Source of the DNA: Gammaproteobacteria bacterium
GTDB taxonomy: Bacteria; Pseudomonadota; Gammaproteobacteria; Pseudomonadales; Pseudomonadaceae
NCBI GenBank assembly: GCA_018826895.1
Contig: JAHJYA010000061.1
Span: 1-40,658, forward strand
Direction: 5' to 3'
DNA length: 40,658 nucleotides
Shown here: positions 16,780 through 25,108 of the stretch, one piece after another
How the letters are laid out: each line of letters starts with the position of its first letter
How positions within the stretch are numbered: position 1 is the stretch's first letter
Notes under the pieces: model-generated
Seen by the model: the letters and a program-made list of their open reading frames with translations, nothing else
Told to the model about the DNA's origin: nothing
The model's database searches: none
Made by a program: the position numbers and the translations under genes

Positions 16780-17781
16780 TTAGTTCCAGCCAGCGCGGTC
16801 CATCAGCATGGTGGCTTCGGCCTGGCGCTTACCAGCGACCTCAGTGGCGATCGAGTCGGCCTTGAAGGTACCCCAGGCCGCCACTTCCGCGGACGGTTCA
16901 ACCGCCGGGTTGGCCGGGAACTCCTGGTTGACGCCGGCGAAGATGGTTTGCGCTTCTGCAGTGGTCATCCACTCCAGCAGCTTCTGTGCAGCCTCGGCAT
17001 GCGGCGCATGCTTGGTCACGCCAGCACCGGCAAGGTTGACGTGCACGCCACGGTCCTGCTGGTTCGGCCAGTACGGTTTCACTTTCAGGTCAGGCTGCTG
17101 CTTGTGCAGACGGCCGTAGTAGTAAGTGTTGGTAATGCCGACGTCACACTGGCCGGCGTCGATGGCTTGCAGCAGCGCGGTGTCATCGGCGAACACGTCA
17201 GTGGCCAGGTTATTCACCCAGCCTTTGATGATTTCTTCGGTCTTGGCCGCACCATGGGTTTCGATCAGGGTGGCGGTCAGCGACTGGTTGTAGACCTTCT
17301 TGCTGGTGCGCAGGCACAGGCGGCCTTCCCAGTTCTTGTCGGCCAGGGCTTCGTAAGTGGACAGCTCGCTCGGTTTGACCCGCTCGGTGGAGTAGAAAAT
17401 GGTCCGCGCACGCAGCGACAGGCCAGTCCAGCTGCCGGTGCTGGAGCGGTACTGGGCGGGAATGTTGGCGTCGATCACCTCGGACTTGACGGGCTGCAGC
17501 ACGCCTTCCTGCTCGGCCTGCCAGAGGTTGCCAGCGTCTACAGTGATCAGCAGGTCGGCCGGTGTATTGGCGCCCTCGGCCTTGAGGCGAGCGATCAGCG
17601 GGGCCTCCTTGTCGGTGATGAACTTCACCTTGACCCCGGTCTTCTCGGTGTAGAGGTCGAATACTGGCTTGATCAGCTCGTCGATACGGGCGGAGTAGAC
17701 CACCACCTCGTCAGCAGCCTGAACGGCAGTTGCCAGGGTGCTGAGGGTAAATGCAGCGAGGAGCGCGTTACGAGCCTTCAT
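16780..17781 (-). CDS. Iron(III) ABC transporter substrate-binding protein
   Basis: The 333-residue protein is a periplasmic ferric-binding protein of the FbpA/FutA class. A signal peptide covers residues 1-22 ([10 protein letters not shown], cut before [10 protein letters not shown]). Conserved features are [19 protein letters not shown] at the mature N-terminus, [18 protein letters not shown], and the tyrosine cluster in [12 protein letters not shown], which supplies iron ligands in this family. A GAGG Shine-Dalgarno sequence precedes ATG 17781, and a sigma-70-like promoter lies 36 bases further up. I see no convincing Fur box, so iron control is expected from the family but not shown. Confidence 0.93.
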   Translation of the reverse strand: MKARNALLAAFTLSTLATAVQAADEVVVYSARIDELIKPVFDLYTEKTGVKVKFITDKEAPLIARLKAEGANTPADLLITVDAGNLWQAEQEGVLQPVKSEVIDANIPAQYRSSTGSWTGLSLRARTIFYSTERVKPSELSTYEALADKNWEGRLCLRTSKKVYNQSLTATLIETHGAAKTEEIIKGWVNNLATDVFADDTALLQAIDAGQCDVGITNTYYYGRLHKQQPDLKVKPYWPNQQDRGVHVNLAGAGVTKHAPHAEAAQKLLEWMTTAEAQTIFAGVNQEFPANPAVEPSAEVAAWGTFKADSIATEVAGKRQAEATMLMDRAGWN

Positions 17782-17816
17782 GGGACCAGCCTCTTGTGGG
17801 TAAGCAGAGAGGCCGA

Positions 17817-17845
17817 ATAGTAGTGAATGGCATTTCGCTTCTCAA
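17817..17845 (-). promoter_or_regulatory. Sigma-70-type promoter of the iron ABC genes
   Basis: On the minus strand TTGAGA (17840-17845) and TACTAT (17817-17822) are separated by exactly 17 bases. It lies 36 bases upstream of the binding-protein start codon. Confidence 0.6.
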
Positions 17846-17890
17846 CTAGCCATTTGTATCCGTCGTACACAATTAACCCGGCAACGGCCC

Positions 17891-17941
17891 AGGGGCTAGC
17901 GCCGTTGTGTTCGCGCTCTGCAACGAAATGTCAGCAGCCCT
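17891..17941. repeat. Degenerate palindromic element at the ubiI stop
   Basis: The right arm ACGAAATGTCAGCAGCCCT matches the family arm ACGAAACGTCAACAGACCCT apart from a few changes. The left side begins AGGGGCT and is strongly diverged. On the minus strand the edge reads CCTGAGGG, whose TGA is the ubiI stop. It is probably an old copy of the family seen at 2323, 5368 and 8962. Confidence 0.45.
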
Positions 17942-19158
17942 CAGGGCCTTGCCAGCGGCGGCAGGTCGCCCGATAAGCCAAGCGCCTGACGCACGAAAAG
18001 CGCCTTGGCCTCGGGCAAACCATCGACCCAATCAAGGCCGATATTGCGCAGCAGGCGCAGCGGCAGGGGGTCAGCCTGGAACAGCCGCTCGAAGCCCTCC
18101 ATGGCCGCCATCATCGCCAGGTTGTGCGGCATGCGTCGACGCTCGTAGCGGCTCAGCACACGCTCATCAGCCAGGCACTCACCACGCCCATGGGCATGCT
18201 GCAGCACCTCGGCCAATACGGCGGCATCGAGAAAGCCCAGGTTAACGCCCTGACCAGCCAGCGGATGAATGCTATGGGCCGCATCACCGATCAGCACCAG
18301 CCCCTCCTCCACGTAGCGTTTGGCATGGCGCTGGCGCAGCGGGATGCACAGCCGCGGATCGGCATGCAGAACCTCGCCCAGGCGCTGCTCAAAGGTACGC
18401 CCCAGGGCCGCGCAAAACGCTGCGTCGTCGAGCTGCATTAGGCGTTCGGCCTCACTCGGTACGGTTGACCAGACGATCGAACACCAATGTTCACCCGGCG
18501 GCCCCTGCAGCGGCAGGAAGGCCAGCGGCCCGTCATCGGTGAAGCGCTGCCAGGCCGTAGCCTGGTGCGGCTCGGCACAGCGCACGCTGGTGACGATGGC
18601 GTGGTGCAGGTAATCCCACTCGCGCGTGGCGCAGCCCGCCAGCCGGCGCACCGCCGAGTTGGCCCCATCAGCGGCCACCAGCAGCGGCGTGCGCACTTCG
18701 CGGCCATCGGTGAGCGTCAGCAGCCAGCCGTCGCCACTGCGGCGCAATTGTTCGAGACGCGCATTGCCGAGCAAACCGATGTCGCTGTCATGCAGGCGGC
18801 TCAGCAGCGCATCCTGCACCACGCGGTTTTCGACGATATGGCCGAGCACCTCGGCATGCACGCTGGCAGCGCTGAAGTGGATCTGCCCAGTGCCGGAGCC
18901 GTCCCACACGCGCATCTCGCCATAGGGGCTGACCCGCCGCGCCTCGATAGCCGACCAGACCCCAAGGCGCTGCAGAATACGCTGACTGGCGCCGGACAAC
19001 GCGCTGACCCGTGGCTCGAACGGCGCATCGGCGGCGAATGGCGCGACCTGCAAGGTACCACCGTCGACGATCAGGATCTCCAGCCCCAGGTCCTGCAACG
19101 CCAGGGCCAGGGTGCTGCCGACCATACCGGCGCCCACGATGATCAAATCTGCTTGCAT
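17941..19158 (-). CDS. ubiI: FAD-dependent ubiquinone hydroxylase (UbiI/VisC type)
   Basis: This 405-residue flavin monooxygenase belongs to the UbiH/UbiF/UbiI family, which hydroxylates the ubiquinone ring on the cytoplasmic face of the membrane. The dinucleotide site LIIVGAGMVGSTLALALQ is at residues 5-22. The second FAD motif is GLVLIGDAAHSIHPLAGQG, with a DGANSAVRRLAG motif between them. Order in the cluster and similarity to VisC suggest the C5-hydroxylase UbiI. Family members are hard to tell apart by eye, so the exact ring position is less sure than the family. Its start overlaps the end of the DUF4442 gene by 16 bases. Confidence 0.85.
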   Translation of the reverse strand: MQADLIIVGAGMVGSTLALALQDLGLEILIVDGGTLQVAPFAADAPFEPRVSALSGASQRILQRLGVWSAIEARRVSPYGEMRVWDGSGTGQIHFSAASVHAEVLGHIVENRVVQDALLSRLHDSDIGLLGNARLEQLRRSGDGWLLTLTDGREVRTPLLVAADGANSAVRRLAGCATREWDYLHHAIVTSVRCAEPHQATAWQRFTDDGPLAFLPLQGPPGEHWCSIVWSTVPSEAERLMQLDDAAFCAALGRTFEQRLGEVLHADPRLCIPLRQRHAKRYVEEGLVLIGDAAHSIHPLAGQGVNLGFLDAAVLAEVLQHAHGRGECLADERVLSRYERRRMPHNLAMMAAMEGFERLFQADPLPLRLLRNIGLDWVDGLPEAKALFVRQALGLSGDLPPLARP

Positions 19159-19649
19159 GTACTGTCCTCGCTCGTCTGTCGCAGGTGCGGCTTGAGCCGC
19201 ACATAGAGGGTCTTGTGCACCCGGGCCACCAACTTACCGGCACTGTCACGCACCTCGACGTCGAGCACCGGCAGGTACTTGTCGCCTGCGGCGGTGTGCT
19301 GGCGAATACGCGCCAGCAATGCCTCGTCGATGTGAAACTCGGCGTGCACCGGACCGGTGCCGGGGCTGACGAAATCGATACTCGCCGCCTTGTCCCAGAC
19401 GATGTAATCGCGGCCGAGGTTCTCCATCAGCATGAGCATGTAGAACGGGTCGGTCATGCTGTACAGGCTGCCGCCGAACTGGGTGCCCACGTAATTACGG
19501 TTGTACCAGCCCAGGCCCATGCTGACACGCACCTGGCGGAAGTCTGCGCTGATCTGCCGCACACGCACACCAGCGCCCAGATAGGGTGGATACAGGTTCA
19601 TCGCCCAGCGCAGCCAGCGGGCTTTGCGCGCCAGGCGCGTGGCACTCAT
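19143..19649 (-). CDS. DUF4442 hotdog-fold protein
   Basis: The 168-residue protein resembles DUF4442/YiiD C-terminal-like hotdog proteins, related to acyl thioesterases. The recognisable part is MGLGWYNRNYVGTQFGGSLY near residues 44-63, where the central helix of the fold begins, followed by strands such as KAASIDFVSPG. The strict HGG motif of PaaI enzymes is replaced by VGTQFGG, so catalysis is uncertain. It sits between ubiH (three bases away) and ubiI (overlapping), so it should be cotranslated with two ubiquinone hydroxylases. A role in binding a prenylated or acyl substrate is possible but unproven. Confidence 0.8.
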   Translation of the reverse strand: MSATRLARKARWLRWAMNLYPPYLGAGVRVRQISADFRQVRVSMGLGWYNRNYVGTQFGGSLYSMTDPFYMLMLMENLGRDYIVWDKAASIDFVSPGTGPVHAEFHIDEALLARIRQHTAAGDKYLPVLDVEVRDSAGKLVARVHKTLYVRLKPHLRQTSEDSTCKQI

Positions 19650-19652
19650 GCT

Positions 19653-20840
19653 TTAGTAATCTGCGCGGGTGCCCAGGCCCATAGCCTGGCGGGCGAACCA
19701 GCGCTTGGCTGGCGGCAGCATATCGAGGCCAAGCAGACCGAGGCTGCGGCCGGCGGCCAGCAGCTTGTCGTCGCGGCTGAACAGCCGGGTGACCTGATCG
19801 GAAAAGCCCACGGTGCGTAGCTGATCGCTGCGCTGACCATCCGCATAACGCTGCAACGTGGTCAGATCGCCCAACGGCGCCGTGCTGGACAGCAGGCACT
19901 CGGCCAGGGCCAGGGTGTCACGCAGCGACAGGTTGTAGCCCTGGCCGGCGATGGGGTGCAGGCTGTGCGCAGCATTGCCCAGCACCACCAGATGGCCGCG
20001 AACCTGCTCGGCCGCCTCGACCAATGCCAGCGGGTAGAGATAGCGGGCACCGACCTGTTGCAATGCACCCAGGCGGTAACCAAAGGCCTGCTGCAGCTCG
20101 GCGAGGAAGTCCGCATCGCTGGTCTGCAGCAGCCGTGCGGCGTCTTCGCCGCTGCGCGTCCAGACCAGGGCGCAGCGGTTATCGGCCAGCGGCAACAGGG
20201 CCAGCGGGCCATCGGCGGTAAAGCGCTCGAAGGCCTGGCCGGCATGGGCTTCTTGCGGGGTGATATTGGCGATCAGCGCGGTTTGCCCGTACGGCGTGTG
20301 GCGTACCTGGATACCGAGTTGCTCACGCAGACTCGAACGGCCGCCTTCGGCGATCACCGCCAGGTCACAGTCCAGGGTCGAGCCGTCGTCGAGGGTCAGG
20401 CGGTAGCCGTCGGCGAGCGGATCCAGGCGCAGCACTTCGGCTGGGCTGCGCCAGGTCACCACATCCGGGTCGAGGGCGCGCCACAGGCACTCACCAATCC
20501 AGGCGTTCTCCACCACATAACCCAGCGCCGCCACACCTTCGTCCTCGGCGCTCAGGCGCGCCGCGGCAAAGCGCCCCTGGTCGGAGACGTGAATCTGCCG
20601 GATCGGCTCGGCACGCTGGTTGATCGCAGGCCACAGCCCCAGGCGCTGATAGATCTGTTGGGTGCCATAAGACAGGGCGGTAGAGCGCGCGTCGTAACTC
20701 GGCTGGTAACCGGCACCTGGGGTGAAGGGTTCGATCATCACGATCTGCCAGCCGCGTTTGCGCGCCTCATCCTGCAGTGCCAGGGCCAGGCTGGCGCCGA
20801 CCAGGCCACCACCGATAATCGCCAGATTGACCCTGTCCAT
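19653..20840 (-). CDS. ubiH: 2-octaprenyl-6-methoxyphenyl hydroxylase
   Basis: UbiH is a flavin-dependent hydroxylase of the ubiquinone pathway, acting with the soluble Ubi complex near the inner membrane. The 395-residue protein has the FAD site LAIIGGGLVGASLALALQ (residues 6-23), the DARSTALSYGTQQIYQRLGL segment diagnostic for the family, and LVVLGNAAHSLHPIAGQG. The N-terminal ARSTALS pattern and its place just downstream of pepP match the conserved pepP-ubiH-visC order. The gap to pepP is four bases. Confidence 0.92.
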   Translation of the reverse strand: MDRVNLAIIGGGLVGASLALALQDEARKRGWQIVMIEPFTPGAGYQPSYDARSTALSYGTQQIYQRLGLWPAINQRAEPIRQIHVSDQGRFAAARLSAEDEGVAALGYVVENAWIGECLWRALDPDVVTWRSPAEVLRLDPLADGYRLTLDDGSTLDCDLAVIAEGGRSSLREQLGIQVRHTPYGQTALIANITPQEAHAGQAFERFTADGPLALLPLADNRCALVWTRSGEDAARLLQTSDADFLAELQQAFGYRLGALQQVGARYLYPLALVEAAEQVRGHLVVLGNAAHSLHPIAGQGYNLSLRDTLALAECLLSSTAPLGDLTTLQRYADGQRSDQLRTVGFSDQVTRLFSRDDKLLAAGRSLGLLGLDMLPPAKRWFARQAMGLGTRADY

Positions 20841-20844
20841 AGGC

Positions 20845-22179
20845 TTAAGCGGCCTCGCTGCGGGCGGCAGCCATCAGGGCTTCGATTTCGGCAACGGTCT
20901 TGGGCACGCCGTTGGTGAGAATCTCGCAGCCGCTCTTGGTCACCACCACATCGTCTTCGATGCGCACACCAATGCCGCGCCATTTCTTGGCCACATTCTG
21001 GTTGTCCGCCGCGATGTAGATGCCGGGCTCGACGGTCATCGCCATGCCGGGCTCCAGCACGCGCCACTCGCCGCCGACCTTGTAGTCGCCGACATCGTGC
21101 ACGTCCATACCCAGCCAATGGCCGACCCGGTGCATGTAGAACGCTTTGTAGGCCTCGCCAGCGATCAGTTCATCGACATCGCCCTGCAGCAGCCCAAGCT
21201 CGACCAGCCCGGCGGTGATCACCCGCACCGTCGCTTCGTGGGCTTCGTTCCAGTGCTTACCCGGCGCAATGTGTTTGAAGGCCTCTTCGTTGGCCGCCAG
21301 GACCAACTCGTAGATGGCTTTCTGCTCCGGCGAAAAACGCCCGTTGACCGGGAAGCAGCGGGTGATGTCGCTGGCATAGCAGTCAATCTCGCAGCCAGCG
21401 TCGATCAGCACCAGCTCACCATCCTTGAGCGGCGCATCGTTCTCGCGGTAATGCAGGATGCAGGCATTCTTGCCAGTCGCGACGATAGAGCCGTAAGCCG
21501 GCATCTTCGCCCCACCCTTGCGGAATTCGTAATCCAACTCGGCTTCCAGGTGGTATTCGCTGAGCCCGACCTGGCTGGCCTGCATTGCACGGATATGGGC
21601 CTGGGCGGAAATCTGCGCCGCAGCACGCATCACTTTGACCTCGCCCGCCGATTTGTACAGACGCATGTCGTGCAGCAGGTGGTCGAGGGCGACGAACTCA
21701 TTCGGCGGCTGCGCGCCCTGACGCGCCTTGGAACGGATCACGTTGATCCACTCCATCAGATGACGGTCAAACTCAGGGTTGGTGCCCATGGCGTAGTAGA
21801 CGCGCTCACGGCCTTCGATCAACCCCGGGAGGATGTCGTCGATATCGCCAATGGGAAACGCATCATCAGCGCCGTACTGGCTGATCGCGCCGTCCTGACC
21901 CGCACGCAGGCCGTCCCACAGCTCGCGCTCGGGATCACGTTCGCGGCAGAACAGCACGTACTCACCATGGGCGCGCCCCGGAATCAATGCGATCACCGCC
22001 TCGGGCTCGGGAAAGCCACTGAGGTACTGGAAATCGCTGTCCTGGCGATACACATGCTCGACATCGCGGTTGCGGATGTACACCGGTGCAGCCGGCAGGA
22101 TGGCGATGCTGTTGGGTTCCATCTGCGCCATCAACGCCTTGCGTCGACGAGCGTATTCCGACTTGGAGATGCGGGTCAT
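20845..22179 (-). CDS. pepP: Xaa-Pro aminopeptidase
   Basis: PepP removes N-terminal residues that precede proline, using a dinuclear manganese site. The 444-residue M24 protein shows the ligand segments LVLIDAGCEIDCYASDITRC, HRVGHWLGMDVHD, MTVEPGIY and GIGVRIEDDVVVT, and the N-terminal creatinase-like domain (YIRNRDVEHVYRQDSDFQYL). I choose ATG 22179, giving MTRISKSEYARRR, where homology to other pseudomonad PepP begins and the length matches. ATG 22194 is an alternative. Neither start has a strong Shine-Dalgarno sequence, and coupling to ygfB, which ends at 22212, may compensate. Confidence 0.94.
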   Translation of the reverse strand: MTRISKSEYARRRKALMAQMEPNSIAILPAAPVYIRNRDVEHVYRQDSDFQYLSGFPEPEAVIALIPGRAHGEYVLFCRERDPERELWDGLRAGQDGAISQYGADDAFPIGDIDDILPGLIEGRERVYYAMGTNPEFDRHLMEWINVIRSKARQGAQPPNEFVALDHLLHDMRLYKSAGEVKVMRAAAQISAQAHIRAMQASQVGLSEYHLEAELDYEFRKGGAKMPAYGSIVATGKNACILHYRENDAPLKDGELVLIDAGCEIDCYASDITRCFPVNGRFSPEQKAIYELVLAANEEAFKHIAPGKHWNEAHEATVRVITAGLVELGLLQGDVDELIAGEAYKAFYMHRVGHWLGMDVHDVGDYKVGGEWRVLEPGMAMTVEPGIYIAADNQNVAKKWRGIGVRIEDDVVVTKSGCEILTNGVPKTVAEIEALMAAARSEAA

Positions 22180-22211
22180 GGGCAGCGAGTCCATCGGGTT
22201 GGCGGAAAAAA

Positions 22212-22766
22212 TCAGTGCAGCAGGGGCTTGGGCGCCGGCACAGCGGGCTTGGTGCATTCGCTGAACAGCAGCATGGGGGCCACGCGCAGGTACTCCATCA
22301 CTTCCATGTAATCGCTCTCGCCGTCCTCGGACTCTTCGAGGGCATTCTGCACCTGGGCGATGGCGGAAAGATCCTGCAGCACTTCCATCGCCTCGGCGCT
22401 CAGCGCGCTGTCACGGGCGGTCAGGCCAAAGCCACCGAGAAAGCCCTGGCACCACTGGCCAAGGGCGACCGCACGCTCGCTGAGCGGCGCTTCATCGTTA
22501 GGCAGCAGCAAAACTACGGCGATATCTTCGCCGCTGAGCTCGCCCTTGACCATTTCCTGCAGGCCAATCAGCGCCTGGCGCACAGTGTCCTGCGGTTCGC
22601 CACCGAGCAGCTCGGCGGCATCGACCAGCCAGGGCGCGATATCGAAGCCCGCGCCGGCGCAGCTGCGGCCCATCAGCAGGCCATGCAGCTCGGCAGGGGA
22701 AACGGTGTAACCGGCACTGCTGAGCAGTGCGGCGAAGGCGGAATACGGAGAACTTGAAGTCGGCAT
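22212..22766 (-). CDS. ygfB: YgfB/UPF0149 family protein
   Basis: The 184-residue helical protein has the family N-terminus ([21 protein letters not shown]) and core (GWCQ-like [12 protein letters not shown]). The acidic end reads [20 protein letters not shown]. In P. aeruginosa the homologue next to pepP has been reported to repress the amidase gene ampDh3 and so affect beta-lactam tolerance. I apply that by family and position only. It leads the ygfB-pepP-ubiH-DUF4442-ubiI unit and diverges from the coiled-coil gene at 22912. Confidence 0.9.
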   Translation of the reverse strand: MPTSSSPYSAFAALLSSAGYTVSPAELHGLLMGRSCAGAGFDIAPWLVDAAELLGGEPQDTVRQALIGLQEMVKGELSGEDIAVVLLLPNDEAPLSERAVALGQWCQGFLGGFGLTARDSALSAEAMEVLQDLSAIAQVQNALEESEDGESDYMEVMEYLRVAPMLLFSECTKPAVPAPKPLLH

Positions 22767-22852
22767 AGATAACTAGGCGCCAGACGGCGCAATCACTAGA
22801 ATGGAGGCCTCGTATCCTAGCACCGGCAGACGCGGCAAAACCATCGAAGGGT

Positions 22853-22881
22853 TTGACCCCACCCCATGGTGCGCCTATATA
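22853..22881 (+). promoter_or_regulatory. Strong sigma-70 promoter for the coiled-coil/zapA unit
   Basis: TTGACC (22853-22858) and TATATA (22876-22881) are separated by exactly 17 bases and lie 30 bases before ATG 22912. This is the best promoter match seen in the window. Confidence 0.75.
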
Positions 22882-22911
22882 ACCGGTCACCCCTTGCCTT
22901 AGCGAGACCCC

Positions 22912-23121
22912 ATGGAAGACGCCGATTTGCAAGCCCTAACGACCAAACTGGAGCTGTTGATCCAGCGTGTCGAGCAACTCAAGGCCCAGAACCGTCTTCT
23001 GCTGGCGAGTGAAAAGGCCTGGCGCGAGGAACGCGCCCATCTGATCGAAAAGAACGAAATGGCCCGGCACAAGGTCGAATCGATGATTTCGCGCCTCAAA
23101 GCCCTGGAGCAGGACTCATGA
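22912..23121 (+). CDS. TIGR02449 / ZapB-like small coiled-coil protein
   Basis: The 69-residue product is one continuous coiled coil, with heptad leucines in LTTKLELLIQRVEQLKAQN and a charged second half (EERAHLIEKNEMARHKVESM). It matches the TIGR02449 family of small proteins found before zapA in gammaproteobacteria. By size and structure it resembles ZapB, which links ZapA to the division site, but sequence alone does not prove that role. Its stop overlaps the zapA start as ATGA. Confidence 0.85.
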   Translation: MEDADLQALTTKLELLIQRVEQLKAQNRLLLASEKAWREERAHLIEKNEMARHKVESMISRLKALEQDS

Positions 23122-23420
23122 CCCAGTCGAATACCGTTACCGTCCACATTCTGGACAAAGAATATTGCATCACGTGCCCATCCGACGAACGCACCAACCT
23201 AGAGAGCGCTGCCCGCTACCTGGACGGAAAAATGCGTGAGATCCGTACCAGCGGCAAAGTGATCGGTGCTGATCGCGTGGCCGTAATGGCGGCACTCAAC
23301 ATCACCCACGACCTGCTGCACAAGCAACAGCACCAGGACCTGCAGGCCAACTCCACGCGCGAACAGGTGCGTGACCTGCTGCAGCGTGTCGACCAGGCGC
23401 TGACCCACGACGACGTCTGA
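23118..23420 (+). CDS. zapA: Cell division protein ZapA
   Basis: ZapA binds FtsZ and promotes bundling of protofilaments at the division ring. The 100-residue protein has the usual N-terminal FtsZ-binding head (VTVHILDKEYCITCPSDER, NLESAARYLDGKMREIR) and a C-terminal coiled coil (ALNITHDLLHKQQHQDLQ). It is translationally coupled to the upstream coiled-coil gene. Downstream comes 6S RNA, then fau, an arrangement conserved in many gammaproteobacteria. Confidence 0.94.
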   Translation: MTQSNTVTVHILDKEYCITCPSDERTNLESAARYLDGKMREIRTSGKVIGADRVAVMAALNITHDLLHKQQHQDLQANSTREQVRDLLQRVDQALTHDDV

Positions 23421-23536
23421 AAAGCTGCGGCAATGGGTCGCCCCCTGATGCTTGCCATGCCCATGCCGAGCGGCCCAAGAACACTCACTCATCCAGTGCA
23501 GCCTTGCCTACGGGGTGTCCTGGCGGCAGATTCGGG

Positions 23537-23542
23537 TATACT
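23537..23542 (+). promoter_or_regulatory. -10 box of the 6S RNA gene
   Basis: TATACT lies seven bases before the predicted 5' end of 6S RNA at about 23550. The -35 region is not well conserved. Confidence 0.6.
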
Positions 23543-23549
23543 GCCCGCA

Positions 23550-23726
23550 GCTCCCTGAAGTGTGCGCCAGTTGGTGATGTCCCTGAGCCGATACGCACAA
23601 ACCCGGGGGTTGCATGTTGAGGCCGGTGTGCATGTCCGCCTGACGGAAAGCCTTAACGCCTCCTGCAACCTCCACCTTGAACTTTCGGGTTCAAGGGCTA
23701 AGCCGACAGCGGCACGTCGGGGAGTC
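23550..23726 (+). ncRNA. ssrS: 6S RNA
   Basis: 6S RNA mimics an open promoter and sequesters the sigma-70 RNA polymerase holoenzyme in stationary phase. The region carries characteristic pieces I recognise from Pseudomonas 6S RNA: CCCTGAAGTGTGCGCCAGTT at the start, GATGTCCCTGAGCCGATACG, GTCCGCCTGACGGAAAGCCT and the terminal hairpin CTTGAACTTTCGGGTTCAAG. The ends pair (CTCCC at 23551-23555 with GGGAG at 23720-23724), which sets a length of about 177 bases. Its position between zapA and fau is the standard one. The exact ends are approximate. Confidence 0.93.
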
Positions 23727-23774
23727 ATTTCTTTTTCGCTTATTGCCTCCTCTTTGCAATAGGTTGTCAGCTCG

Positions 23775-24371
23775 ATGCTCGACCCCGCCGCCCACAGCCG
23801 CCCACAACTTCGTCGCCTGCTGCGCCAAACGCGTCGCGCACTCTCGCCCCAAGCCCAGCGCCAAGCCGCGTGCAGTCTGTACCGCCAACTGGCGCAGCAC
23901 CCGACCTATCGCCGTGCCCGGCACCTAGCCCTGTACCTACCGACTGACGGTGAAATCGATCCACGCCCACTACTGCGCGAAGCCCAACGGCGCGGCAAGG
24001 CCGTCTACCTGCCGGTACTCAAACCCTGGCCACGCACGCGCATGGTGTTCCAGCGCCTGCGGCCCGGCGAGATGCTGATCGCCAATCGCTACGGTATCGC
24101 CGAGCCACGCAACAACCCGGCATGGCAACGACCGACCTGGACACTGGATCTGGTGCTGTTGCCCTTGGTGGGGTTCGACGCCCAGGGCGGTCGCCTGGGT
24201 ATGGGCGGGGGATTCTATGATCGCAGCCTGGCTTACCTGCGCATGCGCAAAAATTGGCACAAGCCGACATTGCTGGGCGTGGCGCATAGCTGTCAGCGCG
24301 TGGAGCGCCTGGCGCTAGCGAGTTGGGATATACCACTGCAAGCGACTGTGACCGACGCCGGCTGGTACTGA
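23775..24371 (+). CDS. fau: 5-formyltetrahydrofolate cyclo-ligase
   Basis: This enzyme (also called YgfA) converts 5-formyl-THF to 5,10-methenyl-THF with ATP. The 198-residue protein shows the basic N-terminus (LRRLLRQTRRALSPQAQRQA), the mid-protein LALYLPTDGEIDPRPLL, and the family signature LVGFDAQGGRLGMGGGFYDR with the ATP/substrate loop. It follows 6S RNA by about 50 bases and is likely transcribed partly by read-through from it. The window also holds gcvT and gcvH, which also use folate, but far away. Confidence 0.93.
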   Translation: MLDPAAHSRPQLRRLLRQTRRALSPQAQRQAACSLYRQLAQHPTYRRARHLALYLPTDGEIDPRPLLREAQRRGKAVYLPVLKPWPRTRMVFQRLRPGEMLIANRYGIAEPRNNPAWQRPTWTLDLVLLPLVGFDAQGGRLGMGGGFYDRSLAYLRMRKNWHKPTLLGVAHSCQRVERLALASWDIPLQATVTDAGWY

Positions 24372-24397
24372 AAGCCGCTTCCGTGCGGCCGGCATGA

Positions 24398-24529
24398 TCA
24401 GCGGCTGGGCAGGACCAGAGCTGGCGGTGTGCCTGGTGCTTCCCACTGGCTCTGGGTGTACCCCGTCGTCACCATGCCCAGGCTGAACAAAATAACGAGT
24501 ACCCACAACAGATCTGGTTTGCGTTTCAT
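24398..24529 (-). CDS. Small single-pass membrane protein
   Basis: This 43-residue gene is convincing despite its size. ATG 24529 follows a long purine run (GGGGGAGG) at ideal spacing. The product has a positive N-terminus (MKRKPD), one hydrophobic helix (LLWVLVILFSLGMVTT) and a short tail with TQSQW. It probably sits in the inner membrane with the tail outside. I recall similar short proteins in other pseudomonads without a known role. It converges on fau and is divergent from the EVE gene. Longer frames reading through it are not credible. Confidence 0.75.
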   Translation of the reverse strand: MKRKPDLLWVLVILFSLGMVTTGYTQSQWEAPGTPPALVLPSR

Positions 24530-24655
24530 CCAATGCCTCCCCCTTAAAGGCAGACGGCGCACGGTGCACCCGGCGCTCGTTGTTCTCGATCTCTCCGAGT
24601 TTGCACCCAGATTGCAGACCTGGCCCAATAGGGCCGATTCCAAGGAGCAATGTTC

Positions 24656-25108
24656 ATGCCCAACTGGCTGATGAAGTCCGAACCCGATGAGTTTTCCATC
24701 CACGACCTGCAGCGTCTGGGAACGGCGCGCTGGGATGGCGTGCGCAATTACCAGGCGCGCAACTTCCTGCGCGACATGCAGCTGGGTGATCTGTTTTTCT
24801 TTTATCACTCCAGCTGCCCGCAGCCGGGGATTGCCGGCATCGGCCGCATCCAGGCCGCCGCTTATCCAGACCCGACGGCCCTGGACCGCGACAGCCACTA
24901 CTTCGATGCGCGCGCCAGTGCCGAGAAGAATCCCTGGAGCGCCATCGATGTGGCTTACGTCGAAGCCTTCCCTCAGGTTATCGGGCTGTCACTGCTGAAA
25001 GCTCAGCAGGCTTTGCTTGAACTGCCCCTGATCCAGAAAGGCTCACGCCTGTCCGTAATGCCGGTGAGCGACGCCCACTGGCAGGCAATCCTGGCGCTGC
25101 GTTATTGA
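24656..25108 (+). CDS. EVE-domain protein
   Basis: The 150-residue protein is a single EVE domain, a PUA-like fold that binds modified bases in nucleic acids. Diagnostic segments are NWLMKSEPDEFSI at the N-terminus, RWDGVRNYQARNFLRDMQLG, FFFYHSSCPQPGIAGIGRI and the late RLSVMPVSDAHWQAIL. I choose ATG 24656, which has AGGAG at eight bases. The ATG at 24650 is only two bases from it. EVE proteins are sometimes attached to defence systems, but this neighbourhood is housekeeping. Its end overlaps the FliL-like gene by seven bases, tail to tail. Confidence 0.9.
   Translation: MPNWLMKSEPDEFSIHDLQRLGTARWDGVRNYQARNFLRDMQLGDLFFFYHSSCPQPGIAGIGRIQAAAYPDPTALDRDSHYFDARASAEKNPWSAIDVAYVEAFPQVIGLSLLKAQQALLELPLIQKGSRLSVMPVSDAHWQAILALRY

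Noticed and set aside
15713..16783. 356-residue open frame opposite the iron permease
   Set aside because: Composition is very rich in Gln, His and Arg, the usual antisense artefact of hydrophobic codons. The permease on the other strand is clear.
17823..17850. Possible Fur box upstream of the iron-binding protein
   Set aside because: The A/T pattern does not align with the GATAATGATAATCATTATC consensus beyond chance. Only the promoter is supported.
20722..22311. 529-residue open frame opposite ubiH/pepP
   Set aside because: It runs antisense to two certain genes and shows no domain or credible start.
24656..25108. EVE-domain protein as part of a defence island
   Set aside because: EVE proteins can belong to defence systems, but no nuclease, methyltransferase or other defence gene is nearby. 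This position is ordinary core genome.
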